The translations under genes were made by a program, and so were the position numbers. Positions 18,975 to 26,673 of a DNA stretch of 64,000 nt are shown here, one piece after another. The notes beneath the pieces were generated by a model. That model was not told where the DNA came from, searched no databases, and worked only from the letters and a program-made list of their open reading frames with translations. This stretch comes from UBA1206 sp050953105 (GTDB lineage Bacteria > Bacillota > Clostridia > Oscillospirales > CAG-382), in assembly GCA_050953105.1 (NCBI GenBank), contig JBMNMA010000001.1, positions 1 through 64,000 of the forward strand. The letters run 5' to 3'. Position 1 is the first letter of the stretch, and every line of letters starts with the position of its first letter.

Positions 18975-19067
18975 GGGTGTATATTATAACCAGATGGCAT
19001 AGCCGGCGGATTTCATCTGAGGCAACGCCGAAGATTTAAATCGGCATTAGCGGGATTTCATACACCC
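18975..19067. other. structured intergenic element upstream of argH
   Basis: An outer 8-bp stem GGGTGTAT (18975-18982) / ATACACCC (19060-19067) encloses two inner hairpins, CAGATG / CATCTG and GCCGA / TCGGC. This gives a three-way-junction shape of 93 nt. It lies upstream of the argH promoter, so it is not in the argH leader. Its right edge merges with the dispersed repeat. No Rfam class recognised. Confidence 0.4.
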
Positions 19068-19420
19068 GTAAGGGTAAATTTTACTTTCGTTATCATCTTT
19101 CCCGTATTTAAGGCTCACCCCTCATCCACCGCTGAAGCGGTCCCCCTTCCCCGAAAGTCGGAAGGCTTTTTTATATTTCATCTCCCTGCCACTACATTAA
19201 GATCAAATATCTATCGATTAAAAATAAATATAACTGCACCAAAGGTGCAATATAACTGCCCGAAGGGCAATATACCTGTGCCGAAGGCACAATACAACTG
19301 CGAGTGAAACGAGCAATCTAGTCGCCACGAAGTGGCCACACCCCCTCATCCACCGCTGGCGCGGTCCCCCCTTCCCCGAAAGTCGGAAGGCTTATTTATA
19401 TTTCATCTCCCTGCCACAAC
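19049..19420. repeat. dispersed hairpin-rich repeat, copy 1
   Basis: About 370 bp, similar along its length to 44311-44690. Two direct-repeat modules (starting near 19118 and 19341), each with CCCCTCATCCACCGCT, a small ACCGC/GCGGT hairpin, a CCTTCC/GGAAGG hairpin and CTCCCTGCCAC, flank a central array of micro-hairpins. The array includes TGCACC-AAA-GGTGCA, TGCCC-GAA-GGGCA, TGTGCC-GAA-GGCACA and GCCAC-GAA-GTGGC; the first three are linked by variants of ATATAAC. No coding frame. Confidence 0.8.
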
Positions 19421-19484
19421 ATCAATATATTACTAACTTAATATACACTCAAATCAAACAAAACCCGCAGGGGTTTATGGTAAA

Positions 19485-19511
19485 CAAAAAAGCCGCGGTT
19501 GCGGCTTTTTT
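19485..19511 (-). terminator. terminator of the zinc-ribbon gene
   Basis: AAAAAAGCCGC / GCGGCTTTTTT stem with a four-base loop, 30 bp past the stop codon. A second small hairpin, AAACCC-GCAG-GGGTTT, lies at 19461-19476. Confidence 0.88.
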
Positions 19512-19540
19512 GCAGGCATACTTTGGTTTATAGTGGCAGC

Positions 19541-19816
19541 CTATTTTTGCTTCACGGCTGCATAGCATTCACTGCAGTAAACGGGGCGGTCAGTTGTGGG
19601 CTGGAAGGGGATAACGGCTTCTTTTCCGCATTGTGCACATACAGTCGTAAATGTAACCCTAGGAGCCTTTGCCGCATTTTTTCTTGCATCCCTGCAGGCT
19701 TTGCACCTTTGAGGTTCGTTCTGGAACCCCCGTGCGGAATAAAATTCCTGTTCACCGGCGGTAAAAACGAACTCGGAACCGCACTCTTTGCAAACCAATG
19801 TCTTGTCTTCGAACAT
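19541..19816 (-). CDS. zinc-ribbon protein
   Basis: 91 residues with two treble Cys sites: CKECG...CKACRDARKN and CAQCGKEAVIPFQP...PVYCSECYAAVK. This is the small zinc-ribbon family widespread in Clostridia; the second half matches the CxxC-x-CSECY motif of proteins thought to bind nucleic acid. ATG preceded by GCGAGGTAG. It lies 57 bp downstream of the sigma-factor gene on the same strand and may be co-transcribed. No enzyme activity expected. Confidence 0.85.
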   Translation of the reverse strand: MFEDKTLVCKECGSEFVFTAGEQEFYSARGFQNEPQRCKACRDARKNAAKAPRVTFTTVCAQCGKEAVIPFQPTTDRPVYCSECYAAVKQK

Positions 19817-19873
19817 GTCTACTACCTCGCTTGAAATTTTTATAATAACCCTCCCGACGTGTGCCTGCCGTGT

Positions 19874-20458
19874 CTACGTCCGCCGTTCGGATTTATTACC
19901 CCTTTTTTTCTTTAGTTTTAGTTTTATCCTTGTTATGGCGTTGTCCACGCTCTTTACGCTGCAACCCAGTTTCTCCGCCATTGCCGTATAGGACATACCA
20001 GATATATAAAGGGACAGCGTCTGTTTTTCAAAGGGTGAAAGCAGCCCTACAAACTGTCTGTATATGGTCTTGTAATCTTCCTTGTCGACTGCCTGGCTGC
20101 CCGGAGTTATGTCCGTTTCGGCTGTGTCCGGCATTTGGATAACCCGATTCTGGCGGTTTAACTTGCGTAATGCGGAAATTACCGAGCGTTTAATACAAAG
20201 CGAGGCGTAGGTGTTAAATGAAGACGATTCATTGTCATAGGTGCGGATTGCTTTTATTAACCCAATAACCCCTTCCTGAACTAAATCGTCCTTTTCGGAT
20301 TCCGGGGGCGAAAAGTTGGAAACGCACCAAAACACTACCGGAAGATATTCCCGATATAGCCGGTCAAAGGCCTCCTCATCATTGTTCCTTGCGGCAAGGA
20401 TAAGGTCAAATTCACTGTTTTTGCCATAGACGGTGGTTTTATTGTCATTTTTCATCAT
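19874..20458 (-). CDS. sigma-70 family RNA polymerase sigma factor
   Basis: 194 residues. Region 2 reads AFDRLYREYLPVVFWCVSNF...DDLVQEGVIGLIKAIRTYD...FNTYASLCIKRSVISALRK, and region 4 is LSPFEKQTLSLYISGMSYTAMAEKLGCSVKSVDNAITRIKLKLKK, a helix-turn-helix. The size and region 2 most resemble SigH/Spo0H, though region 4 is too general to be certain. No anti-sigma gene is adjacent. The ATG ATG start follows GGCGGTGT, a weak ribosome site. It has a consensus promoter. Confidence 0.85.
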   Translation of the reverse strand: MMKNDNKTTVYGKNSEFDLILAARNNDEEAFDRLYREYLPVVFWCVSNFSPPESEKDDLVQEGVIGLIKAIRTYDNESSSFNTYASLCIKRSVISALRKLNRQNRVIQMPDTAETDITPGSQAVDKEDYKTIYRQFVGLLSPFEKQTLSLYISGMSYTAMAEKLGCSVKSVDNAITRIKLKLKKKRGNKSERRT

Positions 20459-20499
20459 AACACACCGCCAAACTTATATTTATGTCTTTTTTCTTTTGC

Positions 20500-20528
20500 A
20501 TTATATACCAATTTTTTAATTTTGTCAA
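20500..20528 (-). promoter_or_regulatory. promoter of the sigma-factor gene
   Basis: Minus strand TTGACA (complement 20523-20528), 17-bp spacer, TATAAT (complement 20500-20505); 41 bp before the start codon. Confidence 0.9.
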
Positions 20529-20594
20529 TATAAAATATTAAATTTGTTAACTTTTTAGGTGGATTTTATAAAACGACTGTTCGCACTAGCCTTA

Positions 20595-21737
20595 TCAGGC
20601 GTTTAACCTTACCATATCTGCCATATCCCTGCTTTGGCTGCATAGCTGCCTGACGGCGGCCTTCATATTTTCAAGGTTTGCCAGCTCGTCTTTTAACAGG
20701 GCTATCTGGCACCTTGCCCGGATAAGGTTGTGACAGGGCTTGCGGGTTATGAAATACACGTCCCCGTCAAGGTAGTCGGTTAAAAACCGGGCGGCGCATT
20801 CAAGGGTTATGGCAATAACGCCTATTGGGAGGGTTTCAAGCTCAAAGGGGGTGAAGTTTGCCTTAATTTTAGGGATATACCCCCTTGCGAAGGCGTAGAA
20901 CATATCCATATCGAAGGATACCTTTGACAAATCCTCCTCGTCCTCGTCTGCGGTGTTAGCACCGAAGCGGATTGCGTCGCCGAAGTCGTGGGCGGCAAAG
21001 CCCGGCATAACCGTATCAAGGTCAATGATTGCCAAAGGTTTAAGGGTAACTTGGTCAAACATTACATTATTACACTTGGTGTCGTTGTGGGTTACCCTGA
21101 GGGGGATAAGCCCCTCCTCCTTAGCTCTGCGGAAAAATGAGGAGTATTCGGTAAAGGAGGTTAAAAACTCGAATTCCTTTTGCACTTCACCAAACCTGCC
21201 GAAAGTATTTTTTTTGGCAGATAAAATAAGGTTTTCAATGCGTTTTTCGGTGTTGTGAAAATCGGGTATGGTTTCATGGAGTAATTCTGCAGGGCAGTCG
21301 GACAGCAAAGACTGAAAGGTGCCGAAAGCCTCGCCGGTGCGCTCCATAATAATAAGGTCGGGCTTGTTCACCGAAACGGCGCCGTAGATGTAGCTCATTG
21401 CCCGCCAGTGGTCCCCGCTCCGGTCGGTGTAAAGGTAACTGCCGGAGGTGGTTTTGTAAAGGCGGACAGACTTGCGGTTTATGTCGGGGTCATCCTTTAG
21501 CTTTTCCCTTATATGCCCGGTTATAAGGGCGTGGTTTTCAACGTTTTTGTCGGGGGTTTTAAAGGCTACCGAGTTTAGCTTTTGAAGTATAAAGGCACGT
21601 ATTCCCTTTGGCGTTTCAACGTCCACCCGGTAGGTTTGATTTATATTGCCGTTCTTTAGGTGTTCCCAGCCTTTAATTTCGCCCAGATTAAAATTTCGGC
21701 TTACTTCCGATAATGTTTCGGCGATACTGTAAGACAT
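20595..21737 (-). CDS. aminoglycoside-phosphotransferase-fold sugar kinase (NahK-like)
   Basis: 380 residues with the APH fold. The catalytic loop THNDTKCNNVMFD and the metal motif IDLDTVMPGFAAHDFGDAIRFGA match N-acetylhexosamine 1-kinases (NahK) and the related family once called mucin desulfatase. The N-terminal FILQKLNSVAFKTPDKNVENH is also typical. It would phosphorylate a sugar at C1. It is the last gene of the glycogen operon, 14 bp after the AAC(3)-like gene. ATG MSYSIAE is preceded by AGAGTGA; a longer frame overlaps the previous gene. The substrate is inferred, not seen. Confidence 0.8.
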   Translation of the reverse strand: MSYSIAETLSEVSRNFNLGEIKGWEHLKNGNINQTYRVDVETPKGIRAFILQKLNSVAFKTPDKNVENHALITGHIREKLKDDPDINRKSVRLYKTTSGSYLYTDRSGDHWRAMSYIYGAVSVNKPDLIIMERTGEAFGTFQSLLSDCPAELLHETIPDFHNTEKRIENLILSAKKNTFGRFGEVQKEFEFLTSFTEYSSFFRRAKEEGLIPLRVTHNDTKCNNVMFDQVTLKPLAIIDLDTVMPGFAAHDFGDAIRFGANTADEDEEDLSKVSFDMDMFYAFARGYIPKIKANFTPFELETLPIGVIAITLECAARFLTDYLDGDVYFITRKPCHNLIRARCQIALLKDELANLENMKAAVRQLCSQSRDMADMVRLNA

Positions 21738-21751
21738 CTGCTCACTCTTTC

Positions 21752-22489
21752 TTAAGTTTTGTCCACGAAATACAAAGGGGCTTTTTCCATTGCCTCCTTT
21801 GCTTTTTGCCACACCGCAGGCGAGGACATAAGGGTGCAGTTTGCTTCAAGAACTTTACCCTTTGACATTTCGTATTGGTTTAATAGTCCCTCTACCCGGT
21901 CGTAGCGCTGGACGGTGTTGGCAAAGCCGTGGGTGCGATACGTTGCATTATATGATTTGCCGTCGTAATCTGTCAATGTGTATTCAAGGTAGTCACCGTA
22001 GAGATAATCGGGTTCGGTAAGCTCCTCCACTCCGTGCATGGAGGTGTTGGGATGTGTGGTGCAGCCTAAAAACAGTATTTTTCCGCCCTGTTCCTTTAGT
22101 ATGTAAAACGGGGAGTTTTTGCCCACCGGAGTGCGGTCAAGATAATGGTTTTTTGTAAACTCCCTTGCCAAATGACCGTAAGCTGTGCAGGAGTGGGTGG
22201 GGTGCATTGAGCGGACTGTCCCCTCCCGGGATAAAAAGAAGTTGGGAAGGTAGCCGATGCAGGCGGGGGTGTTTTTAATATCAAAAAAAGGACTTTCCTC
22301 AGTTACGTTTGAATAGGAAAGGGCGGGGAGTATCAACGTCCCCTTTTCGCCTACGGCGGTTATAAGTCCTTCTATAACATCGTTTGCGGTTATCCCTTTG
22401 CCCAATGACTTGAAAGACGAGTGGACAAGAAGGCAGTCGCCCTTTTTAACGCCTAAATTTTCAAGTTGGTTTGCTATAAGTTCTTTCAT
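21752..22489 (-). CDS. AAC(3)-family N-acetyltransferase
   Basis: 245 residues of the Antibiotic_NAT family (fold of aminoglycoside 3-N-acetyltransferases). It has LLVHSSFKSLGKG near residue 22 and MHPTHSCTAYG near 104, which form the acetyl-CoA/active-site region. Chromosomal members in Clostridia often do not confer resistance, and placement after an amylase and before a sugar kinase suggests a carbohydrate substrate, as for amino-sugar acetylation. I chose ATG MKELIANQ, seven bases after GAGGG; MKMKEL is the near alternative. Confidence 0.82.
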   Translation of the reverse strand: MKELIANQLENLGVKKGDCLLVHSSFKSLGKGITANDVIEGLITAVGEKGTLILPALSYSNVTEESPFFDIKNTPACIGYLPNFFLSREGTVRSMHPTHSCTAYGHLAREFTKNHYLDRTPVGKNSPFYILKEQGGKILFLGCTTHPNTSMHGVEELTEPDYLYGDYLEYTLTDYDGKSYNATYRTHGFANTVQRYDRVEGLLNQYEMSKGKVLEANCTLMSSPAVWQKAKEAMEKAPLYFVDKT

Positions 22490-22508
22490 TTTCATACCCT
22501 CATTATTT

Positions 22509-24245
22509 TTAACATACCCCGAAGATGCCGGTTTGTCCGGGGCGAACGTTGTTTTCGGCAAGGTTTAACGGAACATAACCGCCATTAACATGGTAAATAT
22601 ATTTTTCCGACATATTGCAAACGCAAAATATTTTACCGTAATTGCCGTATTCCCGTTCAAAGGCAAAAAAGCCGTCATTGGACTGGATGATGTGGGTTTT
22701 ACCCTCCGTCAACGCCTTAGAATTGAAACGGATGGCATTGATTTTTCTTATATAATCCGTAATTTCTTTGTCCTCTTTTCCCCACGGGAACATTTGGCGG
22801 TTGAATGGGTCCCGCCAGCCCTCAAGGCCGGCCTCGTCGCCGTAGTATATGGCCGGTATTCCCGGCAGGCAGGCAAGCAGGGTGTAGGCCGCCAAAAACA
22901 GCCTTTTTCCCTTTTCCCGCTGTTCGGGGGTTAGGCGAAGCTTTGACAGATATGAGCCCGGCATATCATTGCCGTCATAACCCGACAGGATGTTTATAAT
23001 CCTTACGGTATCGTGGCTGCCCAGCATATTAAGCATTAAAAACAGCTTTTCGTCGGGGTAGTATTTTAGCTGATTTTCAAGGACATCCCTTAAAAACACG
23101 GCGTTTCCGGTCTGGAAATATTTTATTATTCCCTCCCTTACGGGATAATTGGTGGCCGAATCAAGGGCTGCGCCGTAAAAGTAGGACTTTCTTTGGGAAT
23201 AGGCAACCTTTTCGGTTACATCCTCCCATACTTCGCCTATTATAACGGCATCAGGATTTATGCCCTTTGTGGCGGATGTTATTTCCTCAAGAAAATCGTT
23301 ATCGTATTCGTCCACCACGTCAAGGCGCCAGCCGTCAAGGCCCATGTTCATGTATTTGGGGATAACTCGTTTACATATAAAGTCACGGTAGGATTTAATT
23401 TTTTTGATTTTGGGCAGGTTGGTTATTCCCCACCAGCAGTCGTAGGTGCCGTCATCACAAATTTCAAACCATTCCCGATACCGGGAGTCTTTGTTGTGAT
23501 AAGCTCCGCCGTAAAGGTTTTTATAATCGAAATAAACCGAATCCCGCCCTACATGGTTGAACACCCCGTCAAGGATGACCTTTATTCCCCGTTTATGGCA
23601 TTCGTCAATTAGCAACCTCAGTGCTTCGTCACCCCCGAACATTTCGTCGACCTGTAAAAAATCCCCCACGTCATATTTGTGGTTGGAATAGGCCTTAAAC
23701 ACGGGGCTTAAATACAGCCATTCGGTGTTAAGGGAGGAAATATAGTCGAGCTTGTCGATAATACCGTAAATGGTGCCGCCGAAAAACTCATTGTTTTCCA
23801 CATAATCCCCGGGGTGTTCGGGGTATTGGGTTATTCGACCGCTTTGGTTGTAAATAGCGTCGGGACGTGTTATAACGCTGCCGCCTTTGGCAAAGCGGTC
23901 GACAAAAATATGATAAATTATCCCCCTTGGAGGGGTGATGGTTTTATAAAGGTTATCCACCACAAGGATTTTGCTTTCATAGGTGAATATGCCGCCGTCC
24001 CGGCCTTTGGCTTTTATGCTAAAGCGGTATAGGCCGCGGGGAATTTCGGGAAAGTCGAAAAATGTCGAACTTCCCTCTTTTACACCCTCCGTTTGGGCGA
24101 CAAAACCCATGTCGCCGGAAATTTCCATGCCTGCTTCGGTAAAACCGTCGCCGCTTAGGGCAATGCGGAAAGGCCTGCCGGCGTATTTTACGATTTTGTG
24201 GGTTTTTATTCCATTTTCGAAAAAGGTAAGGGATATATTATCCAT
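22509..24245 (-). CDS. GH13 alpha-amylase / neopullulanase-like glycosidase
   Basis: 578 residues. An N-terminal beta domain of about 100 residues leads into the GH13 barrel. Conserved regions are VILDGVFNHVG (I), DGWRLDVVDEYD with the nucleophile Asp (II), IIGEVWED with the acid/base Glu (III) and LGSHDTVRI (IV). This layout fits cyclomaltodextrinase/neopullulanase enzymes that act on alpha-1,4 and 1,6 links inside the cell; no signal peptide is present. The ATG lies inside the glgP stop region (8-bp overlap), so translation is coupled to phosphorylase. Probably removes branches or short maltodextrins during glycogen use. Confidence 0.9.
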   Translation of the reverse strand: MDNISLTFFENGIKTHKIVKYAGRPFRIALSGDGFTEAGMEISGDMGFVAQTEGVKEGSSTFFDFPEIPRGLYRFSIKAKGRDGGIFTYESKILVVDNLYKTITPPRGIIYHIFVDRFAKGGSVITRPDAIYNQSGRITQYPEHPGDYVENNEFFGGTIYGIIDKLDYISSLNTEWLYLSPVFKAYSNHKYDVGDFLQVDEMFGGDEALRLLIDECHKRGIKVILDGVFNHVGRDSVYFDYKNLYGGAYHNKDSRYREWFEICDDGTYDCWWGITNLPKIKKIKSYRDFICKRVIPKYMNMGLDGWRLDVVDEYDNDFLEEITSATKGINPDAVIIGEVWEDVTEKVAYSQRKSYFYGAALDSATNYPVREGIIKYFQTGNAVFLRDVLENQLKYYPDEKLFLMLNMLGSHDTVRIINILSGYDGNDMPGSYLSKLRLTPEQREKGKRLFLAAYTLLACLPGIPAIYYGDEAGLEGWRDPFNRQMFPWGKEDKEITDYIRKINAIRFNSKALTEGKTHIIQSNDGFFAFEREYGNYGKIFCVCNMSEKYIYHVNGGYVPLNLAENNVRPGQTGIFGVC

Positions 24246-26658
24246 TGTGTTTTTCAAGGTGCCAGATATTTGCCGCATACTCGTTTATGCTCCGGTCGGC
24301 GGCGAAAATACCGGCTTTTGCAATATTTATCAAGGCCGAACGGTTCCATGCCCGTTTGTCAAGATATTTAGCAGAGGCGGCTTTGTGGGCCTCGGCATAA
24401 TAGGCGAAGTCGGCAAAGCACATAAAGGGATCGGACACGCCGTAGGAGTAAAGGAGATAATTGGCTATATCCGAAAACGACCTTCCCCCAAAGCCTTCCT
24501 GCAGGGAGTCGACGGCCTTTTTAAGGTTGGGGTTGGAGTTATAATAATATGACGAAGCATAGCCCTTTTTCCACAGCTCGTCCACCTCTTCGGCGGTGTG
24601 GCCGAAAATGAAGATGTTTTCCCTGCCTACCGACTGGGCGATTTCCACATTGGCCCCGTCAAGGGTGCCGATGGTTAAGGCGCCGTTTATCATAAACTTC
24701 ATGTTGCCGGTGCCGGAGGCCTCCTTGCCGGCAAGGGATATCTGCTCGCTTATCTCTGCGGCGGGAATGAGCTTTTCCGCAAGGGAAACCGAGTAGTTTT
24801 CAAGGAAAACCACCTTAAGTTTGCCCCTGGCCGCCTCGTTTTTATCGATATCCGCCGCAAGGTAGCAGATAAATCTTATAATGTCCTTGGCCAGATAATA
24901 CCCCGGCGCAGCCTTTGCACCGAAGATAAAGGTCTGGGGGTGGATTTTTAGATTGGGGTTTTCCTTAAGCCGGACATAAAGAGATGCTATATACAAGGCG
25001 TTCATAAGCTGGCGCTTGTATTCGTGAAGCCGTTTCACCTGAACGTCGAAAACCGAGTTGGGATCAATCAGGGTGCCGGTTTTTCTGTAAAGGTAATTTG
25101 AAAAGTCCTCTTTGTTTTTACGCTTTATTTCGGCAAGTCTGTCAAGCACCGAAGAGTCGTTTTGGAATTTTTGCAGGTTTTCCAGCTCACTCGGGTTTTT
25201 ACGGTAGCCGTCACCTATGCATTCCTCTATAAGGCCGGCAAGGCGGGGATTGGCCATACACAGCCAGCGACGGTGGGCAATTCCGTTGGTTACGTTGGTT
25301 ATCCTGTCGGGGAACATATCGTCAAAGTCCTTAAAGACACTTTTTTTGAGTATGTCCGAATGAAGTCCCGACACACCGTTTACCGTGTGGGAGCCGATAA
25401 CCGACAGGTTTGCCATTTTGACAAGGCCGTGGCTTAACACCGCCATACGGTTGACCTTGTCCCAGCTGCCGGGGAATTTTATCCACGCCTCGGCGCAAAA
25501 ACGGCGGTTGATTTCTTTTATTATCGAATAAATCCGCGGCAGCTTTATGCGGAACAGATTGTCGTTCCAGCATTCCAGCGCCTCGGGGAGCACCGTGTGG
25601 TTGGTATAGGTTATGGTGTTTACGGTTATCTCCCATGCCTTTTCCCAGGGGTAGTTGTGGACATCCATAAGCAGCCGCATAAGTTCGGGTATGGCAAGGG
25701 CGGGATGGGTGTCGTTTATATGGATTGCAACCTTTTCGTGCAGGTTGTCAAGGGTTTTATAGGTTTGAATGTGGTTGTCTATAATATTCTGCAGCGATGC
25801 CGAAACAAGAAAATACTGCTGGCTTAACCGTAATAACTTGCCTTCATGGTGGTTGTCGGCAGGATACAGCACCCGGCTTAAGGTTTCGGCTATGGTGTTT
25901 TCCTCCACCGCTTTAAGATACTGACCCTGGGAGAAGGCCTCCATATTAAAGTTGGACACTCCCTTGGCCCGCCACAGACGGAGGGGGGATACGGCTTCAG
26001 AGTCGTAGCCCGAAATAAACATATCATAGGGTTCCGCCACGATTTCGTCAAAATCGGTGTGGACTATGTCAAGATGGTTGTCCCTCCACACCTCATCCAC
26101 CCGGCCGCCAAGCCGGACACGCACCGCCTTGTCCTTGCGGGGGACAAGCCACACTTCGCCGTTGGGCAGCCAGATATCGGGGAGTTCAAGCTGCTCCCCG
26201 TCGACTATTTTCTGCCTGAAAAGGCCGTATTCGTAGCATATTGAATATCCCCTTGCGGGATAACCCAGTGTGGCAAGGGAGTCCATAAAGCAGGCGGCAA
26301 GCCTGCCGAGACCGCCGTTGCCCAGTCCCGGGTCAACCTCTACCTCGAATATATCATCAAGGGAAAAGCCCATTTCGTTTAAAATTTCCCGGTAAATATC
26401 GGTAAGACCAAGATTAAACAGGCTGCTTTTAAGAGATGGGCCGAGGAGAAATTCCATGCACAGGTAGTAAAGCCGTTTTTCCCGGCTGTCGTTAACCTCT
26501 TTTTTAAACTTTCTATCCTTTTCGGCTAAAATGTCCCGGACGGTAAGCACCGCCGCCTTATACACCTGCTCAGGGGTGGCCTCTACGGGGGACACCGCAA
26601 AATAGCGGGACATTTTTGTTGTAAGCTCTTCACGTACTTTGTTTTTTGTAAATTCCAT
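24238..26658 (-). CDS. glgP: glycogen phosphorylase
   Basis: 806 residues. The family signature KEASGTGNMKFMINGALTIGTLDGANVEI contains the PLP-binding lysine near the C-terminus. The N-terminus YYLCMEFLLGPSLKSSLFNLGL and NGGLGRLAACFMDSLATL are typical. The enzyme phosphorolyses alpha-1,4 glucan ends to glucose-1-phosphate. It is the fifth glycogen gene, 15 bp after glgA and overlapping the amylase gene. Full length. Confidence 0.97.
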   Translation of the reverse strand: MEFTKNKVREELTTKMSRYFAVSPVEATPEQVYKAAVLTVRDILAEKDRKFKKEVNDSREKRLYYLCMEFLLGPSLKSSLFNLGLTDIYREILNEMGFSLDDIFEVEVDPGLGNGGLGRLAACFMDSLATLGYPARGYSICYEYGLFRQKIVDGEQLELPDIWLPNGEVWLVPRKDKAVRVRLGGRVDEVWRDNHLDIVHTDFDEIVAEPYDMFISGYDSEAVSPLRLWRAKGVSNFNMEAFSQGQYLKAVEENTIAETLSRVLYPADNHHEGKLLRLSQQYFLVSASLQNIIDNHIQTYKTLDNLHEKVAIHINDTHPALAIPELMRLLMDVHNYPWEKAWEITVNTITYTNHTVLPEALECWNDNLFRIKLPRIYSIIKEINRRFCAEAWIKFPGSWDKVNRMAVLSHGLVKMANLSVIGSHTVNGVSGLHSDILKKSVFKDFDDMFPDRITNVTNGIAHRRWLCMANPRLAGLIEECIGDGYRKNPSELENLQKFQNDSSVLDRLAEIKRKNKEDFSNYLYRKTGTLIDPNSVFDVQVKRLHEYKRQLMNALYIASLYVRLKENPNLKIHPQTFIFGAKAAPGYYLAKDIIRFICYLAADIDKNEAARGKLKVVFLENYSVSLAEKLIPAAEISEQISLAGKEASGTGNMKFMINGALTIGTLDGANVEIAQSVGRENIFIFGHTAEEVDELWKKGYASSYYYNSNPNLKKAVDSLQEGFGGRSFSDIANYLLYSYGVSDPFMCFADFAYYAEAHKAASAKYLDKRAWNRSALINIAKAGIFAADRSINEYAANIWHLEKHNG

Positions 26659-26673
26659 ATTGCTTTCCGTAAA

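Noticed and set aside
19230..19335. Considered as a CRISPR-like or tandem-repeat array
   Set aside because: The units are self-complementary hairpins of differing sequence, with linkers of only about seven bases and no constant repeat-spacer pattern; no cas genes nearby.
21752..22489. Reading the AAC(3)-like gene as an antibiotic resistance determinant
   Set aside because: Chromosomal location inside a glycogen operon and remote similarity to resistance enzymes make a metabolic role more likely.
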